DNA of 10,260 nucleotides, from contig CAAGAW010000006.1 in the NCBI GenBank assembly GCA_900767465.1, positions 1-10,260 on the forward strand. Direction: 5' to 3'. A model generated the notes under the pieces. That model saw only the letters and a program-made list of their open reading frames with translations. It searched no databases and was not told the origin of the DNA. This DNA is from Clostridia bacterium (GTDB lineage: Bacteria > Bacillota > Clostridia > Christensenellales > Pumilibacteraceae). Positions 1 through 5,931 of the stretch are shown here, piece after piece. A program made the translations under genes and the position numbers. Within the stretch, counting starts at the first letter, position 1, and every line of letters begins with the position of its first letter.

Positions 1-134
1 GAGCGAAGCGAACCGAGTGGCGAATGAGGGGAATAAAACCTTATAATAAAATTATCGTCGTTTCCCCCTCATCCGTCTTGCCTTCGCTACGCTTCGGCAA
101 TCCACCTTCCCCCGAGGGGGAAGGCTTAATAGGT
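1..134. repeat. MITE-like palindromic repeat, left outer copy
   Basis: This stretch is non-coding. An element tail (ATGAGGGG near 26-33) faces a second element that begins at CCCCTCAT (64-71), across an AT-rich centre that includes TATAATAAAATTAT (42-55). The second element contains TTGCC..GGCAA arms (79-83 and 96-100) and a near-perfect palindrome at 103-122 with 9-bp arms CCTTCCCCC and GGGGGAAGG. Positions 41-134 recur in reverse complement at the right end of the window (about 10083-10260), where the palindrome is interrupted by 86 extra bases. The terminal-inverted-repeat look, short size and multiple copies suggest a non-autonomous mobile repeat. No transposase for it is present here. 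Confidence 0.65.
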
Positions 135-140
135 TGCGTG

Positions 141-683
141 CACGTTGTCATTCGGGGGCATCAGTCGAGAAATCCCATACAATAGAGACGGAAACAGCCG
201 TATACGTTATGCGGCGGGACGAGGGCGTCCCGCCCTACCGACGGCTTCGCCGCGAATCGGACACGTTGTCATTTCGAGCGCTAGTCGAGAAATCCCCCAC
301 GGCAGAAACGAAAGCAATCACACACGAATAATTAAAAAAATTGTCGTCGGTCGCCGGTACTAACGTTCCCCTTCCGGGAGATTCCCACGGTCACTCACGT
401 TCCCTCGGAATGACATACTACAAGGGCGCGAGCGGCAGTCTATAAGGATAAACATTATTTAACCGAGCGGACACCCGTACCGCATTGTCATTGCGAGCGG
501 AGGCATAGCCGTAGCGTGGCAATCTCCCGGAAGGGAAGACGAAAGTTGCGGACACGGACGTTATACCTCTACCGTGGGGGATTTCTCCGCTGCGTTTGGA
601 CTGTCGTCCTCACTCCGGTCGAAATGACATTATAAAACCGAGCGGACTGAGAGAAACGGTTTTACCACATTTAACCAAAACGA
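141..683. repeat. REP-like hairpin array, left arm of a long inverted repeat
   Basis: No credible gene lies here. The array consists of five hairpin modules joined by linkers: 147-176 (degenerate), 268-298, 368-415 (reverse orientation), 487-535 and 576-630 (reverse). Each has the form GTCATTnCGA...nAATC with arms ATTTC/GAAAT, ATTGC/GCAAT or ATTCC/GGAAT. A GC-rich hairpin (213-234) lies between the first two modules, and a linker at 632-683 closes the array. All modules and linkers recur in the same relative order, reverse-complemented, at 5932-6640. The best-conserved part is 187-264 against 6522-6599, with about 75 of 78 positions identical by eye. These arrays resemble RAYT-associated REP repeats; their function here is unknown. 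Confidence 0.8.
213..234. repeat. GC-rich hairpin within the left array
   Basis: A perfect 9-bp stem, GGCGGGACG (213-221) with CGTCCCGCC (226-234), encloses the loop AGGG. The same hairpin is present at 6552-6573 in the right array with the complementary loop CCCT, as expected for an inverted copy. It lies in the best-conserved segment shared by the two arms. No T-tract follows on either strand, so it is not an obvious terminator. Confidence 0.7.
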
Positions 684-716
684 CAATAAAAATCAAACGT
701 AAACCTTTATTATTTT

Positions 717-769
717 TAGCGCGTACACCGTTGTGATGGTGATTAATCGAATAAAACCAACCGTACGCG
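717..769. repeat. short palindromic repeat with an inverted partner at 6703-6752
   Basis: The segment has imperfect arms built on CGCGTAC (719-725) and GTACGCG (763-769). Its reverse complement aligns with about 6703-6752, near 79 percent by eye over 48 positions, sharing for example TTATTCG and the block AACAACG..ACGCGC. A second related copy starts near 6650. The rest of 684-845 is non-coding; 790-830 carries a GC-rich motif (GCGCGGGC and neighbours) that resembles, in reverse, the module at 6319-6375. Confidence 0.45.
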
Positions 770-845
770 AATAATAAAATCACGCGTACACGCGCCAGCC
801 CACTTGCCCGCGCGGGCTCCGCGCCCCGCGGCGGTTTACCGCCGC

Positions 846-875
846 AAAAAAAGAGGCGGACGAAACGTCTGCCTC
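846..875 (-). terminator. Rho-independent terminator of the rha operon
   Basis: Read on the minus strand, GAGGCAGACG, a TTT loop and CGTCCGCCTC form a 10-bp stem with one mismatch, followed directly by seven T residues (846-852). It lies about 110 bases past the rhaD stop codon. A second hairpin, GCGGCGG-TTTA-CCGCCGC (828-845), abuts the T-tract on its far side. Nothing coding is seen between the terminator and rhaD (876-983). Confidence 0.8.
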
Positions 876-983
876 CGTAAACCGATGTCCGGTATGCCCG
901 AATCCGACCCGAAGGGTGGAAAATCAAGCATACGTATACGAGTTTTGTCGTGATTTTGCCGATATAGTTCTGTTTGTCGAATC

Positions 984-1787
984 CTACTTGATAACGCCCT
1001 CTTTGATGGTGAGGGAGAAACGTTCTTTAAGACCGAGAAGAATCTCGTCGGGAATAACGCGCGCGTTATGTCCGAGTGCAAGCACGTAAAGCTGCGCGGT
1101 TTTTTCGACGGTTTCGACGAGTCCGAACGTTTCGTCCATATCTCTGCCCGCGCCGTAAATGCCGTGGTTTGACCAGACTACGAGACGAGCGGACTTCATC
1201 TTTTCGGCGGTTGCCTCGCCGATTTCGTTGGTGCCGCAAACCATTGCGGGAAGAACGCCTACGCCGTCGGGGAAAACGACGATCGCCTCGGTGTTCGACT
1301 GCCACAATTTATGCGTGAAATCGTTTTCGTCGAGCGGGCAAACGGTGTTCATAACGATGGTATAAGTGGGGTGGGTGTGAATAATTACGCGGTGCGCGGG
1401 GTCGGCGCAAAGACGCACGATATGGCTCATAAGGTGCGCGGGGAGTTCGGAAGTGAATCTGCCTCCGTCCGCGTAGCCCCATTTGAGTTCGGCGCGTTTG
1501 CCGTCGTCCGAAATGCGGAAAACGCCGAGGTTGTTTTCGGGATCGCCCGCCACGTTTTTGAAATACTTACCCGTGCCGGTAACTATAAAATGCTTGCCGG
1601 CAAGCGCGATCGCGTTAAAGCCGAGGTCGATTTCGCGTATCACCTTGTCGGTATACTGCTCCGCCTCGCCGTCTTCGAGCATCATCGAAACGTTGCCGCC
1701 GTTGCGCTCGTCCCAGCCCTGTCTGTACATGTTCGCGGTGACGTCGCACATCTGGCGAACGAACCGCGAGGTAAGAATGTCTTTCAT
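984..1787 (-). CDS. rhaD: L-rhamnulose-1-phosphate aldolase
   Basis: This is the class II (zinc-dependent) aldolase that splits L-rhamnulose 1-phosphate into dihydroxyacetone phosphate and L-lactaldehyde in the cytoplasm, the last step specific to rhamnose breakdown. The 267-residue protein is close in length to E. coli RhaD (274). It starts with the family-like region GWDERNGGN (24-32), then FIVTGTGK (67-74) and TSELPAH (112-118). Glu114, His137, His139 and His208 sit where E. coli has the catalytic Glu117 and the zinc ligands His141, His143 and His212. Glu167 in NTE matches the second conserved glutamate, and VVFPDGVGVLP (170-180) and DETFGL are also preserved. The ATG is preceded by AAGGAG with a 7-base spacer (1795-1800). 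It is the last gene of the operon, 30 bases after rhaA, and is followed by a strong terminator. Nothing suggests loss of function. Confidence 0.96.
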   Translation of the reverse strand: MKDILTSRFVRQMCDVTANMYRQGWDERNGGNVSMMLEDGEAEQYTDKVIREIDLGFNAIALAGKHFIVTGTGKYFKNVAGDPENNLGVFRISDDGKRAELKWGYADGGRFTSELPAHLMSHIVRLCADPAHRVIIHTHPTYTIVMNTVCPLDENDFTHKLWQSNTEAIVVFPDGVGVLPAMVCGTNEIGEATAEKMKSARLVVWSNHGIYGAGRDMDETFGLVETVEKTAQLYVLALGHNARVIPDEILLGLKERFSLTIKEGVIK

Positions 1788-1817
1788 TTTATTTCTCCTT
1801 GTTTCGATTCGGAATTA

Positions 1818-3056
1818 TTATCTTTTTGCAAGCACGTTTTTTTCGTAAGTCTTGACGGCGGAAAGGGTTCCGACGTCGTCCGGCACGCCCGCTCTGCGGC
1901 AATATTCGTTCCACACGTCGCCGAACGGCAAAACCTTAACGGCCTCGCGGGTGAGCATAAGCGAAGTAAAGTCGGCGTCGTCCTGCATTTTCTTCATTTC
2001 GTCGATCGGTTGAAGCGCGGCGAAGAGAAGAGACTTTTGCATGTTTCTCGCGCCGGTCGCCCATGCGGCGATACGGTTGATGCTTGCGTCGAAGTAGTCA
2101 AGCCCGATCAAAACTTTCTCGTCGGCGTCGTTACGAATGATCTCGGACGCGATTTCGCGGGTTTCGTCGTCGAAAAGAACGACGTGATCGCTGTCCCAGC
2201 GCACGGGACGGGTGACGTGAAGCGCGACGCGGTCGTAGAAGCACAGCATGGACGAAATTTTGTCGCTGACGTACTCCTGCGGGTGATAGTGGCCGTTGTC
2301 GAGAAGGCTGTAAACGCCGCTCGCCGCCGCGTAAGCCTGATAAAACTCGCTGCTGCCGACGGTGTAACTTTCGAGTCCGATGCCGAAAACCTTGCTTTCG
2401 ACGCTGTCGAGAAGGTACGCCTTATCGAATTTTTCGGCGTAGATTTCGTCAAGCGAGGCTTTGAGCCGAAGTCTGGGCGAAAGGCGATCGGCGGGAATAT
2501 CTTTCATTCCGTCCGCGATCCAGAGATTGCAAAGGCAGGGCGAACCCTGACGTTTTCCGATCTCCGCCGAAATGCGGCGGCAGGCTTTTACGTGGTTGAT
2601 CCAGAACCGGCGCACGGTTTCGTCGGGCGAGGACAGAGTGAGGTTGTCCTTGACCATGGGGTGCGAAAAAAGCGTCGGGTTGAAGTCGATTTTGATATTG
2701 CGGCTTGCGGCGTACTCGACCCATTTTTCAAAATGGCGGTATTCGAGTTTGTCGAGATCGACTTTTTCGTCGGTGATCGCGTAAATCGCGTGAAGCGAAA
2801 TGCGTTTAAGTCCCGGAACGAGTTTGAGAACCTCGTCGAAGTCCGCCATAAGTTCGGCGGGCGTTTTCGCGGCGTAGGGGTAGTTGCCCGTCGTCTGAAT
2901 GCCGCCGCTGAGCGCGGAACGGAACAGAAATCCTTTTACGTCGTCGCCCTGCCAGCAGTGAACGGAAACGGGAATTTCAGAAACCCGCTCCATTGCCTTT
3001 TCGACGTCTACGCCCATGGCGGCGTACGCCGATTTCGCGTTTTCGAATTCTTTCAT
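1818..3056 (-). CDS. rhaA: L-rhamnose isomerase
   Basis: RhaA interconverts L-rhamnose and L-rhamnulose, the first step of the pathway, in the cytoplasm. At 412 residues it is nearly full length against E. coli RhaA (419), and it carries long family-specific blocks: VHCWQGDDVKGF (32-43), GGIQTTGNYP (51-60), LHAIY (88-92), DFNPTLFSHP (124-133), DGMKDI (182-187), GLESYTVGSSEFY (227-239) and RPVRWDSDHVVL (283-294). His256, Asp288 and Asp290 fall where E. coli RhaA has the manganese ligands His262, Asp294 and Asp296. The start overlaps the rhaB stop in an ATGA quartet, and an AAGGAG lies about 8 bases upstream inside the end of rhaB, so translation is probably coupled. The gene is second in the rhaB-rhaA-rhaD operon and looks intact. 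Confidence 0.97.
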   Translation of the reverse strand: MKEFENAKSAYAAMGVDVEKAMERVSEIPVSVHCWQGDDVKGFLFRSALSGGIQTTGNYPYAAKTPAELMADFDEVLKLVPGLKRISLHAIYAITDEKVDLDKLEYRHFEKWVEYAASRNIKIDFNPTLFSHPMVKDNLTLSSPDETVRRFWINHVKACRRISAEIGKRQGSPCLCNLWIADGMKDIPADRLSPRLRLKASLDEIYAEKFDKAYLLDSVESKVFGIGLESYTVGSSEFYQAYAAASGVYSLLDNGHYHPQEYVSDKISSMLCFYDRVALHVTRPVRWDSDHVVLFDDETREIASEIIRNDADEKVLIGLDYFDASINRIAAWATGARNMQKSLLFAALQPIDEMKKMQDDADFTSLMLTREAVKVLPFGDVWNEYCRRAGVPDDVGTLSAVKTYEKNVLAKR

Positions 3057-4366
3057 TTTTGTATTCTCCTTATCTGAATTTTCAAATTTCCGACGGCGGT
3101 TGCCTCGATGGGAATCGCCACTACTTTTTTTCCGGTTGCGGCTTCGGTGAGTTCGTTAAGGAACGCGTTTTTCGCGCCGCCGCCCACTATATAAATATCG
3201 CCGCGTTTGCCCGTTGCCTTTTCAAGGTCGCGGACGGCGATCCGATACGCCTCGGCAAGCGATATGTACGCGCATCTGAAATAATCGTACGTAGTCACGG
3301 CGGGCGGAAGATTATGCGCCGCGAGATACTCGTCGATCGCGCGTTTCATACTCTTCGGAGCGGCAAAGTCTGGAGCGTCCACGTCGATAAAACTACCGTA
3401 CGTACTATCGTTTTTCGCACGCGCGGCTATCGTTCCGTAATCAAGATCGGGACAAAGTTCGCGCCGAAGATTCTGAACGATCCACATTCCCGTGATATTT
3501 TTAAGGTAGCGGATATACCCTACGCCGCCCTCGTTGGTAAAGCCGAGACTTTCGCTTTGCTCGTCGGTAACCGCCCGCTTTGCTTTTACGCCCATAAGCG
3601 ACCACGTGCCCGACGAAATATAAATTCCGTCCGCGGGCATGTCCACGCCCTCTACCGCGCTTGCGGTGTCGTGGCTTGCGCAAAGAACGACTGTAAGATC
3701 GCCGCCGACTTCGTTTGCGATTTCCGGGCGAAGTCTGCCCACTTCCGTGCCGGGCGCGGAAAGCGGCGTAAACAGCCGTTTCGGGAAGCCGAGCCGCCCG
3801 ATTATTTTATCGCTGTACTGTCCCGTGTTAACGTCCACGAGCGCGCCCGTGGTGGCGTTGGTGTATTCTTTTTTCTTGACGTCCGTAAGGTAGTACGAAA
3901 GGTACTCAGGCATCATCAAGAAATCGGTCGCGTCGTCGAGTCTGCCCGCTTTAAGGTCGGAATACAGTTGGTAAACCGTGTTGAACGGATGATACTGAAT
4001 ACCCGTTTCGGCGTAAATTTCGCGCGGGGTAAGCAAGGCTTTCATTTCTTTCGCCGCTTTTTCGCCGCGTTCGTCGCGGTAAGCGTAGCACGGCTTTATA
4101 ACCTCGTCGCCGCGCATAAGCACGTAGTCCACGCCCCAGGTGTCGATAGCGAGAGATTCGATTTGTCCGAATTTCCCGAACGCTTTCTTAATTCCCGCCG
4201 TCACTTCGCGGTTAAGAACGTCGAGATCCCAGTAAAGCCGCCCGTTTTCCGTCACGGCGTACCCGTCGAAACGGTGAACTTCGGTCGTTTCGAGTTTTCC
4301 GCCGTCCGTCGAACCGACTATGTGCCGCCCGCTCGACGCTCCGAGATCGATTGCAAGAAAGTTCAA
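3053..4366 (-). CDS. rhaB: rhamnulokinase, short at the C-terminus
   Basis: RhaB is an FGGY-family kinase that phosphorylates L-rhamnulose with ATP to L-rhamnulose 1-phosphate. Visible motifs are the N-terminal phosphate loop AIDLGASSGR (5-14), IDTWGVDY (74-81), YRDER (96-100), ASHDTASAV (230-238) with probable catalytic base Asp233 (E. coli Asp237), SSGTWSL (251-257) and GGGAKN (395-400). The start is TTG, chosen because GGAGG lies 6 bases upstream and the family N-terminus follows at once. The protein has 437 residues against 489 in E. coli. After EATAVGN it runs only ten residues (to IQIRRIQK), where E. coli continues for about 56, so roughly 46 C-terminal residues are missing. The last codons are the rhaA ribosome binding site, and the stop overlaps the rhaA start. 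It is the first gene of the operon. The active-site residues seen are intact, so activity is plausible but unproven. Confidence 0.93.
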   Translation of the reverse strand: MNFLAIDLGASSGRHIVGSTDGGKLETTEVHRFDGYAVTENGRLYWDLDVLNREVTAGIKKAFGKFGQIESLAIDTWGVDYVLMRGDEVIKPCYAYRDERGEKAAKEMKALLTPREIYAETGIQYHPFNTVYQLYSDLKAGRLDDATDFLMMPEYLSYYLTDVKKKEYTNATTGALVDVNTGQYSDKIIGRLGFPKRLFTPLSAPGTEVGRLRPEIANEVGGDLTVVLCASHDTASAVEGVDMPADGIYISSGTWSLMGVKAKRAVTDEQSESLGFTNEGGVGYIRYLKNITGMWIVQNLRRELCPDLDYGTIAARAKNDSTYGSFIDVDAPDFAAPKSMKRAIDEYLAAHNLPPAVTTYDYFRCAYISLAEAYRIAVRDLEKATGKRGDIYIVGGGAKNAFLNELTEAATGKKVVAIPIEATAVGNLKIQIRRIQK

Positions 4367-4396
4367 ATTTTTCCTCCGTCGGTTTGCGTTTTACTC

Positions 4397-4420
4397 GGGC
4401 GCGAAACCGTTCCCGCGCCC
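4397..4420 (-). other. hairpin in the rhaBAD mRNA leader
   Basis: GGGCGCG (4397-4403) and CGCGCCC (4414-4420) form a perfect 7-bp stem in the roughly 66-nt leader between the predicted rhaB transcript start (near 4433) and the TTG start at 4366. On the minus strand no T-tract follows, so it is not a terminator in that direction. A 5' stabilising or spacing role is possible. Confidence 0.5.
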
Positions 4421-4439
4421 TCGTTTTACCTTTAACCAT

Positions 4440-4468
4440 ATTATACCACCTTTTCAGTTACACTTCAA
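4440..4468 (-). promoter_or_regulatory. sigma-A promoter of the rhaBAD operon
   Basis: On the minus strand, TTGAAG (4463-4468) and a perfect TATAAT (4440-4445) are separated by exactly 17 bases. The TTGAAG box matches consensus in four of six positions, which fits a promoter helped by an activator. Transcription would begin near 4433, leaving a leader of about 66 nt before rhaB. Confidence 0.75.
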
Positions 4469-4490
4469 CGGAAAATATCCATAACTTTAC

Positions 4491-4513
4491 TTGTTTTTCG
4501 TCACATTTTGTTT
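4491..4513. promoter_or_regulatory. candidate operator, direct repeat between the divergent promoters
   Basis: TTGTTT occurs at 4491-4496 and again at 4508-4513, 17 bases apart, in the 43-base gap between the two -35 boxes; the second copy overlaps the -35 of the rightward promoter. AraC-family proteins commonly bind tandem direct half-sites next to -35 boxes, so this is where a rhamnose-responsive regulator would be expected. The repeat is short and AT-rich and could be chance. Confidence 0.3.
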
Positions 4514-4540
4514 GACCGCGACTCCGAATTGTTGTATAAT
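4512..4540 (+). promoter_or_regulatory. near-consensus rightward promoter upstream of the regulator
   Basis: TTGACC (4512-4517), a 17-base spacer and TATAAT (4535-4540) form an almost ideal sigma-A promoter. The ATG of the transposase remnant lies at 4547, the expected start of transcription, so that reading frame would be on a leaderless mRNA. The same transcript would reach the AraC-type gene at 4788 with a leader of about 240 nt. Confidence 0.75.
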
Positions 4541-4546
4541 ACGGGT

Positions 4547-4777
4547 ATGAATCCGAAAAGAAAGATTATCAAACTTCGGAATTACGATTACTTAAAAAAC
4601 GGGCATTTTGCGGTAACGTTTTGCACGAAAGACAGACGAAAAGTCATCGGATAAGCCGCTATATCGGAATAAAAGAAAACCGACGACTCGTTTTTACGCG
4701 AAGGAACGTCTCGCGCGGACAGGAATTGTACGGATACTAGCCGCGACAGGCGGATTTACGACGAATATTTTATTTGA
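4547..4777 (+). pseudogene. remnant of a RAYT/IS200-like (Y1) transposase
   Basis: A 35-codon frame from ATG 4547 to TAA 4652 encodes a protein whose core KLRNYDYLKNGHF and VTFCTKDRRKV match the N-terminal strand region typical of REP-associated tyrosine transposases (RAYT, Y1_Tnp fold). The same frame continues through another stop (TAA at 4670-4672) and ends at 4754-4777 with IYDEYFI and a TGA, which looks like the usual RAYT C-terminus, though that part is weaker. The middle of the gene, including the HUH metal-binding motif and the catalytic tyrosine, is missing, so this is an internally deleted, inactive copy. It sits directly downstream of a strong promoter and upstream of the AraC-type gene. 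RAYT proteins mobilise REP-type hairpins, which are abundant in this window. Confidence 0.65.
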
Positions 4778-4787
4778 TAATAAGGGT
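4776..4787 (+). promoter_or_regulatory. -10-like element adjoining the regulator start
   Basis: GATAAT (4776-4781) is followed by six bases and then the ATG at 4788, the geometry of a leaderless start. AAGGGT just before the ATG is too close to act well as a ribosome binding site. No good -35 is seen 17 bases upstream (TTTACG at 4755-4760 gives a 15-base spacer). The segment 4768-4792 closely repeats the promoter/start region at 4532-4551. Confidence 0.35.
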
Positions 4788-5741
4788 ATGAACGAAACGA
4801 TAAAAAAAATGCTGGCGAAAAACCGCGACGCGGTGACGATGTCGGCCATATCCGAAACGGAAAAACAGATCGGGAGAAAGGTAACGGGCGACGAACTCCG
4901 GACGATTTACGAATCGAAAACGCTTGATCTCGATTCGGGCGACGGCGTGCCGACGTACGGCGGCGTGCTTGCCTCGTACCACTCGGCGTATTTTACGGGA
5001 GTTAAACACTCGCACGATTTTTTTGAAATGAGTTTCGTTATGTCCGGAACTGTTACCGACGTGACGGACGGCGAAAAAATAACGCTCGGTGCGGGCGACG
5101 CGGTTATTCATCCGCCGCTTTCCCGACACGCGATCGAAACGTGTTCCGATCCGGACGGGCTTATAAACGTCGTGTTGTCGCGCGAAATGCTAACCGATTC
5201 GTTTTACTCGTCGCTCCTTCGCGATAAAAACCTCGAAGCGGCGTTCTATTGTCGTGCGCCGCAATCTTCGGGCGCGATTCCCGTCAGAAATATCGGCGAA
5301 TCCACGCGCGCGGTTGTCGAACTTCTTTTGGGCGAACTCGCGCTGTCGGATCGCTCGCAAACGGTAATCGAAAGCACGCTTTTGCTGTTACTTGCTCAAC
5401 TTCTGCGCGGGTACAAATCTGCGCCGCGCAATCTTAAAGGCGAAATCGGCGCGTACATCGCCGAGAATCTGACGTCCGTATCGCTTACGACCGCCGCCGA
5501 AAGGTTCGGGTACAACGCCAAATATTTTTCGGGGTTGTTTAAAAAATTATTCGGAAAAACTTTTGCCGACGTCGTGCGCGACTCGAAACTCGATTACGCC
5601 GCGACACTTATCGGCTGTACCGATTATTCGATCGAAAAGGTTGCCGAAATCGTCGGTTACCGCGACCCCGCCGCGCTTTACGACGGATTCAAAGCGAGGT
5701 TTTCGACGACTCCCGCCGCCATGAGGAAAAAGAAACGGTGA
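4788..5741 (+). CDS. AraC-family transcriptional regulator with cupin sensor domain, probable rhamnose regulator
   Basis: This 317-residue protein has the RhaS/RhaR/AraC architecture. After an N-terminal extension of about 55 residues comes a cupin-type sugar-sensing domain (about 58-130) with HSHDFFE (74-80) and His114. A helical linker follows, then an AraC-type DNA-binding domain with two helix-turn-helix units (about 233-259 and 281-313); the second contains IEKVAEIVGYRDPAALYDGFKARF, split here as IEKVAEIVGY and FKARF. It is divergent from rhaBAD, so activation of that operon in response to L-rhamnose or a derivative is inferred from context. ATG 4788 is the first ATG of a frame that is open from 4617, and the ribosome binding site is poor, so leaderless initiation or a start linked to the upstream remnant is possible. 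The last codon and the TGA stop overlap the first bases of a repeat module. Confidence 0.85.
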   Translation: MNETIKKMLAKNRDAVTMSAISETEKQIGRKVTGDELRTIYESKTLDLDSGDGVPTYGGVLASYHSAYFTGVKHSHDFFEMSFVMSGTVTDVTDGEKITLGAGDAVIHPPLSRHAIETCSDPDGLINVVLSREMLTDSFYSSLLRDKNLEAAFYCRAPQSSGAIPVRNIGESTRAVVELLLGELALSDRSQTVIESTLLLLLAQLLRGYKSAPRNLKGEIGAYIAENLTSVSLTTAAERFGYNAKYFSGLFKKLFGKTFADVVRDSKLDYAATLIGCTDYSIEKVAEIVGYRDPAALYDGFKARFSTTPAAMRKKKR

Positions 5742-5931
5742 GCCGCCGCAGCGGGCGAGTATTTGGGGTAATGGGTGTATGATTGCTTTCATTTCTGTCG
5801 CAGGGGATTTTTCGGCAGTGAGCCACTGCGGGCAGGTGTTTGAGGTGATGGGTGTATGTTCGGTTTCGTTTCTACCGCGGGGGATTTCTCGACTAACGCT
5901 CGAAATGACAACGTGTTCGTCTGGTTTATAA
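5739..5931. repeat. tandem copies of the GGGCGAGT/GTATG module with a REP-like hairpin
   Basis: Two related units follow the regulator: 5739-5811, which contains GCGGGCGAGT, GGGTGTATGATTG and a truncated hairpin (GGGGATTTTTCGG), and 5815-5909, which contains CAGTGAGCCACTGCGGGC, GGGTGTATG and a full hairpin with arms ATTTC (5884-5888) and GAAAT (5902-5906). A third direct copy is at 9966-10070. The first unit begins at the regulator stop codon. No gene is seen here. Confidence 0.65.

Noticed and set aside
134..363. Two short overlapping plus-strand frames in the left array
   Set aside because: They are translations of the hairpin repeats, and the inverted copy at 6480-6640 does not preserve them as genes.
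1311..3077. Long open frame on the plus strand (588 codons) antisense to rhaD and rhaA
   Set aside because: It mirrors the reading frames of two well-conserved enzymes, shows no recognisable domain, and arises from GC-rich codon use that leaves the opposite strand free of stops.
2993..4435. 480-codon plus-strand frame antisense to rhaB
   Set aside because: Same cause: the opposite strand encodes a recognisable FGGY kinase with intact active-site motifs.
4469..4500. Catabolite-responsive (cre) site between the divergent promoters
   Set aside because: I looked for the CcpA-type consensus near the rha promoter and found only poor partial matches.
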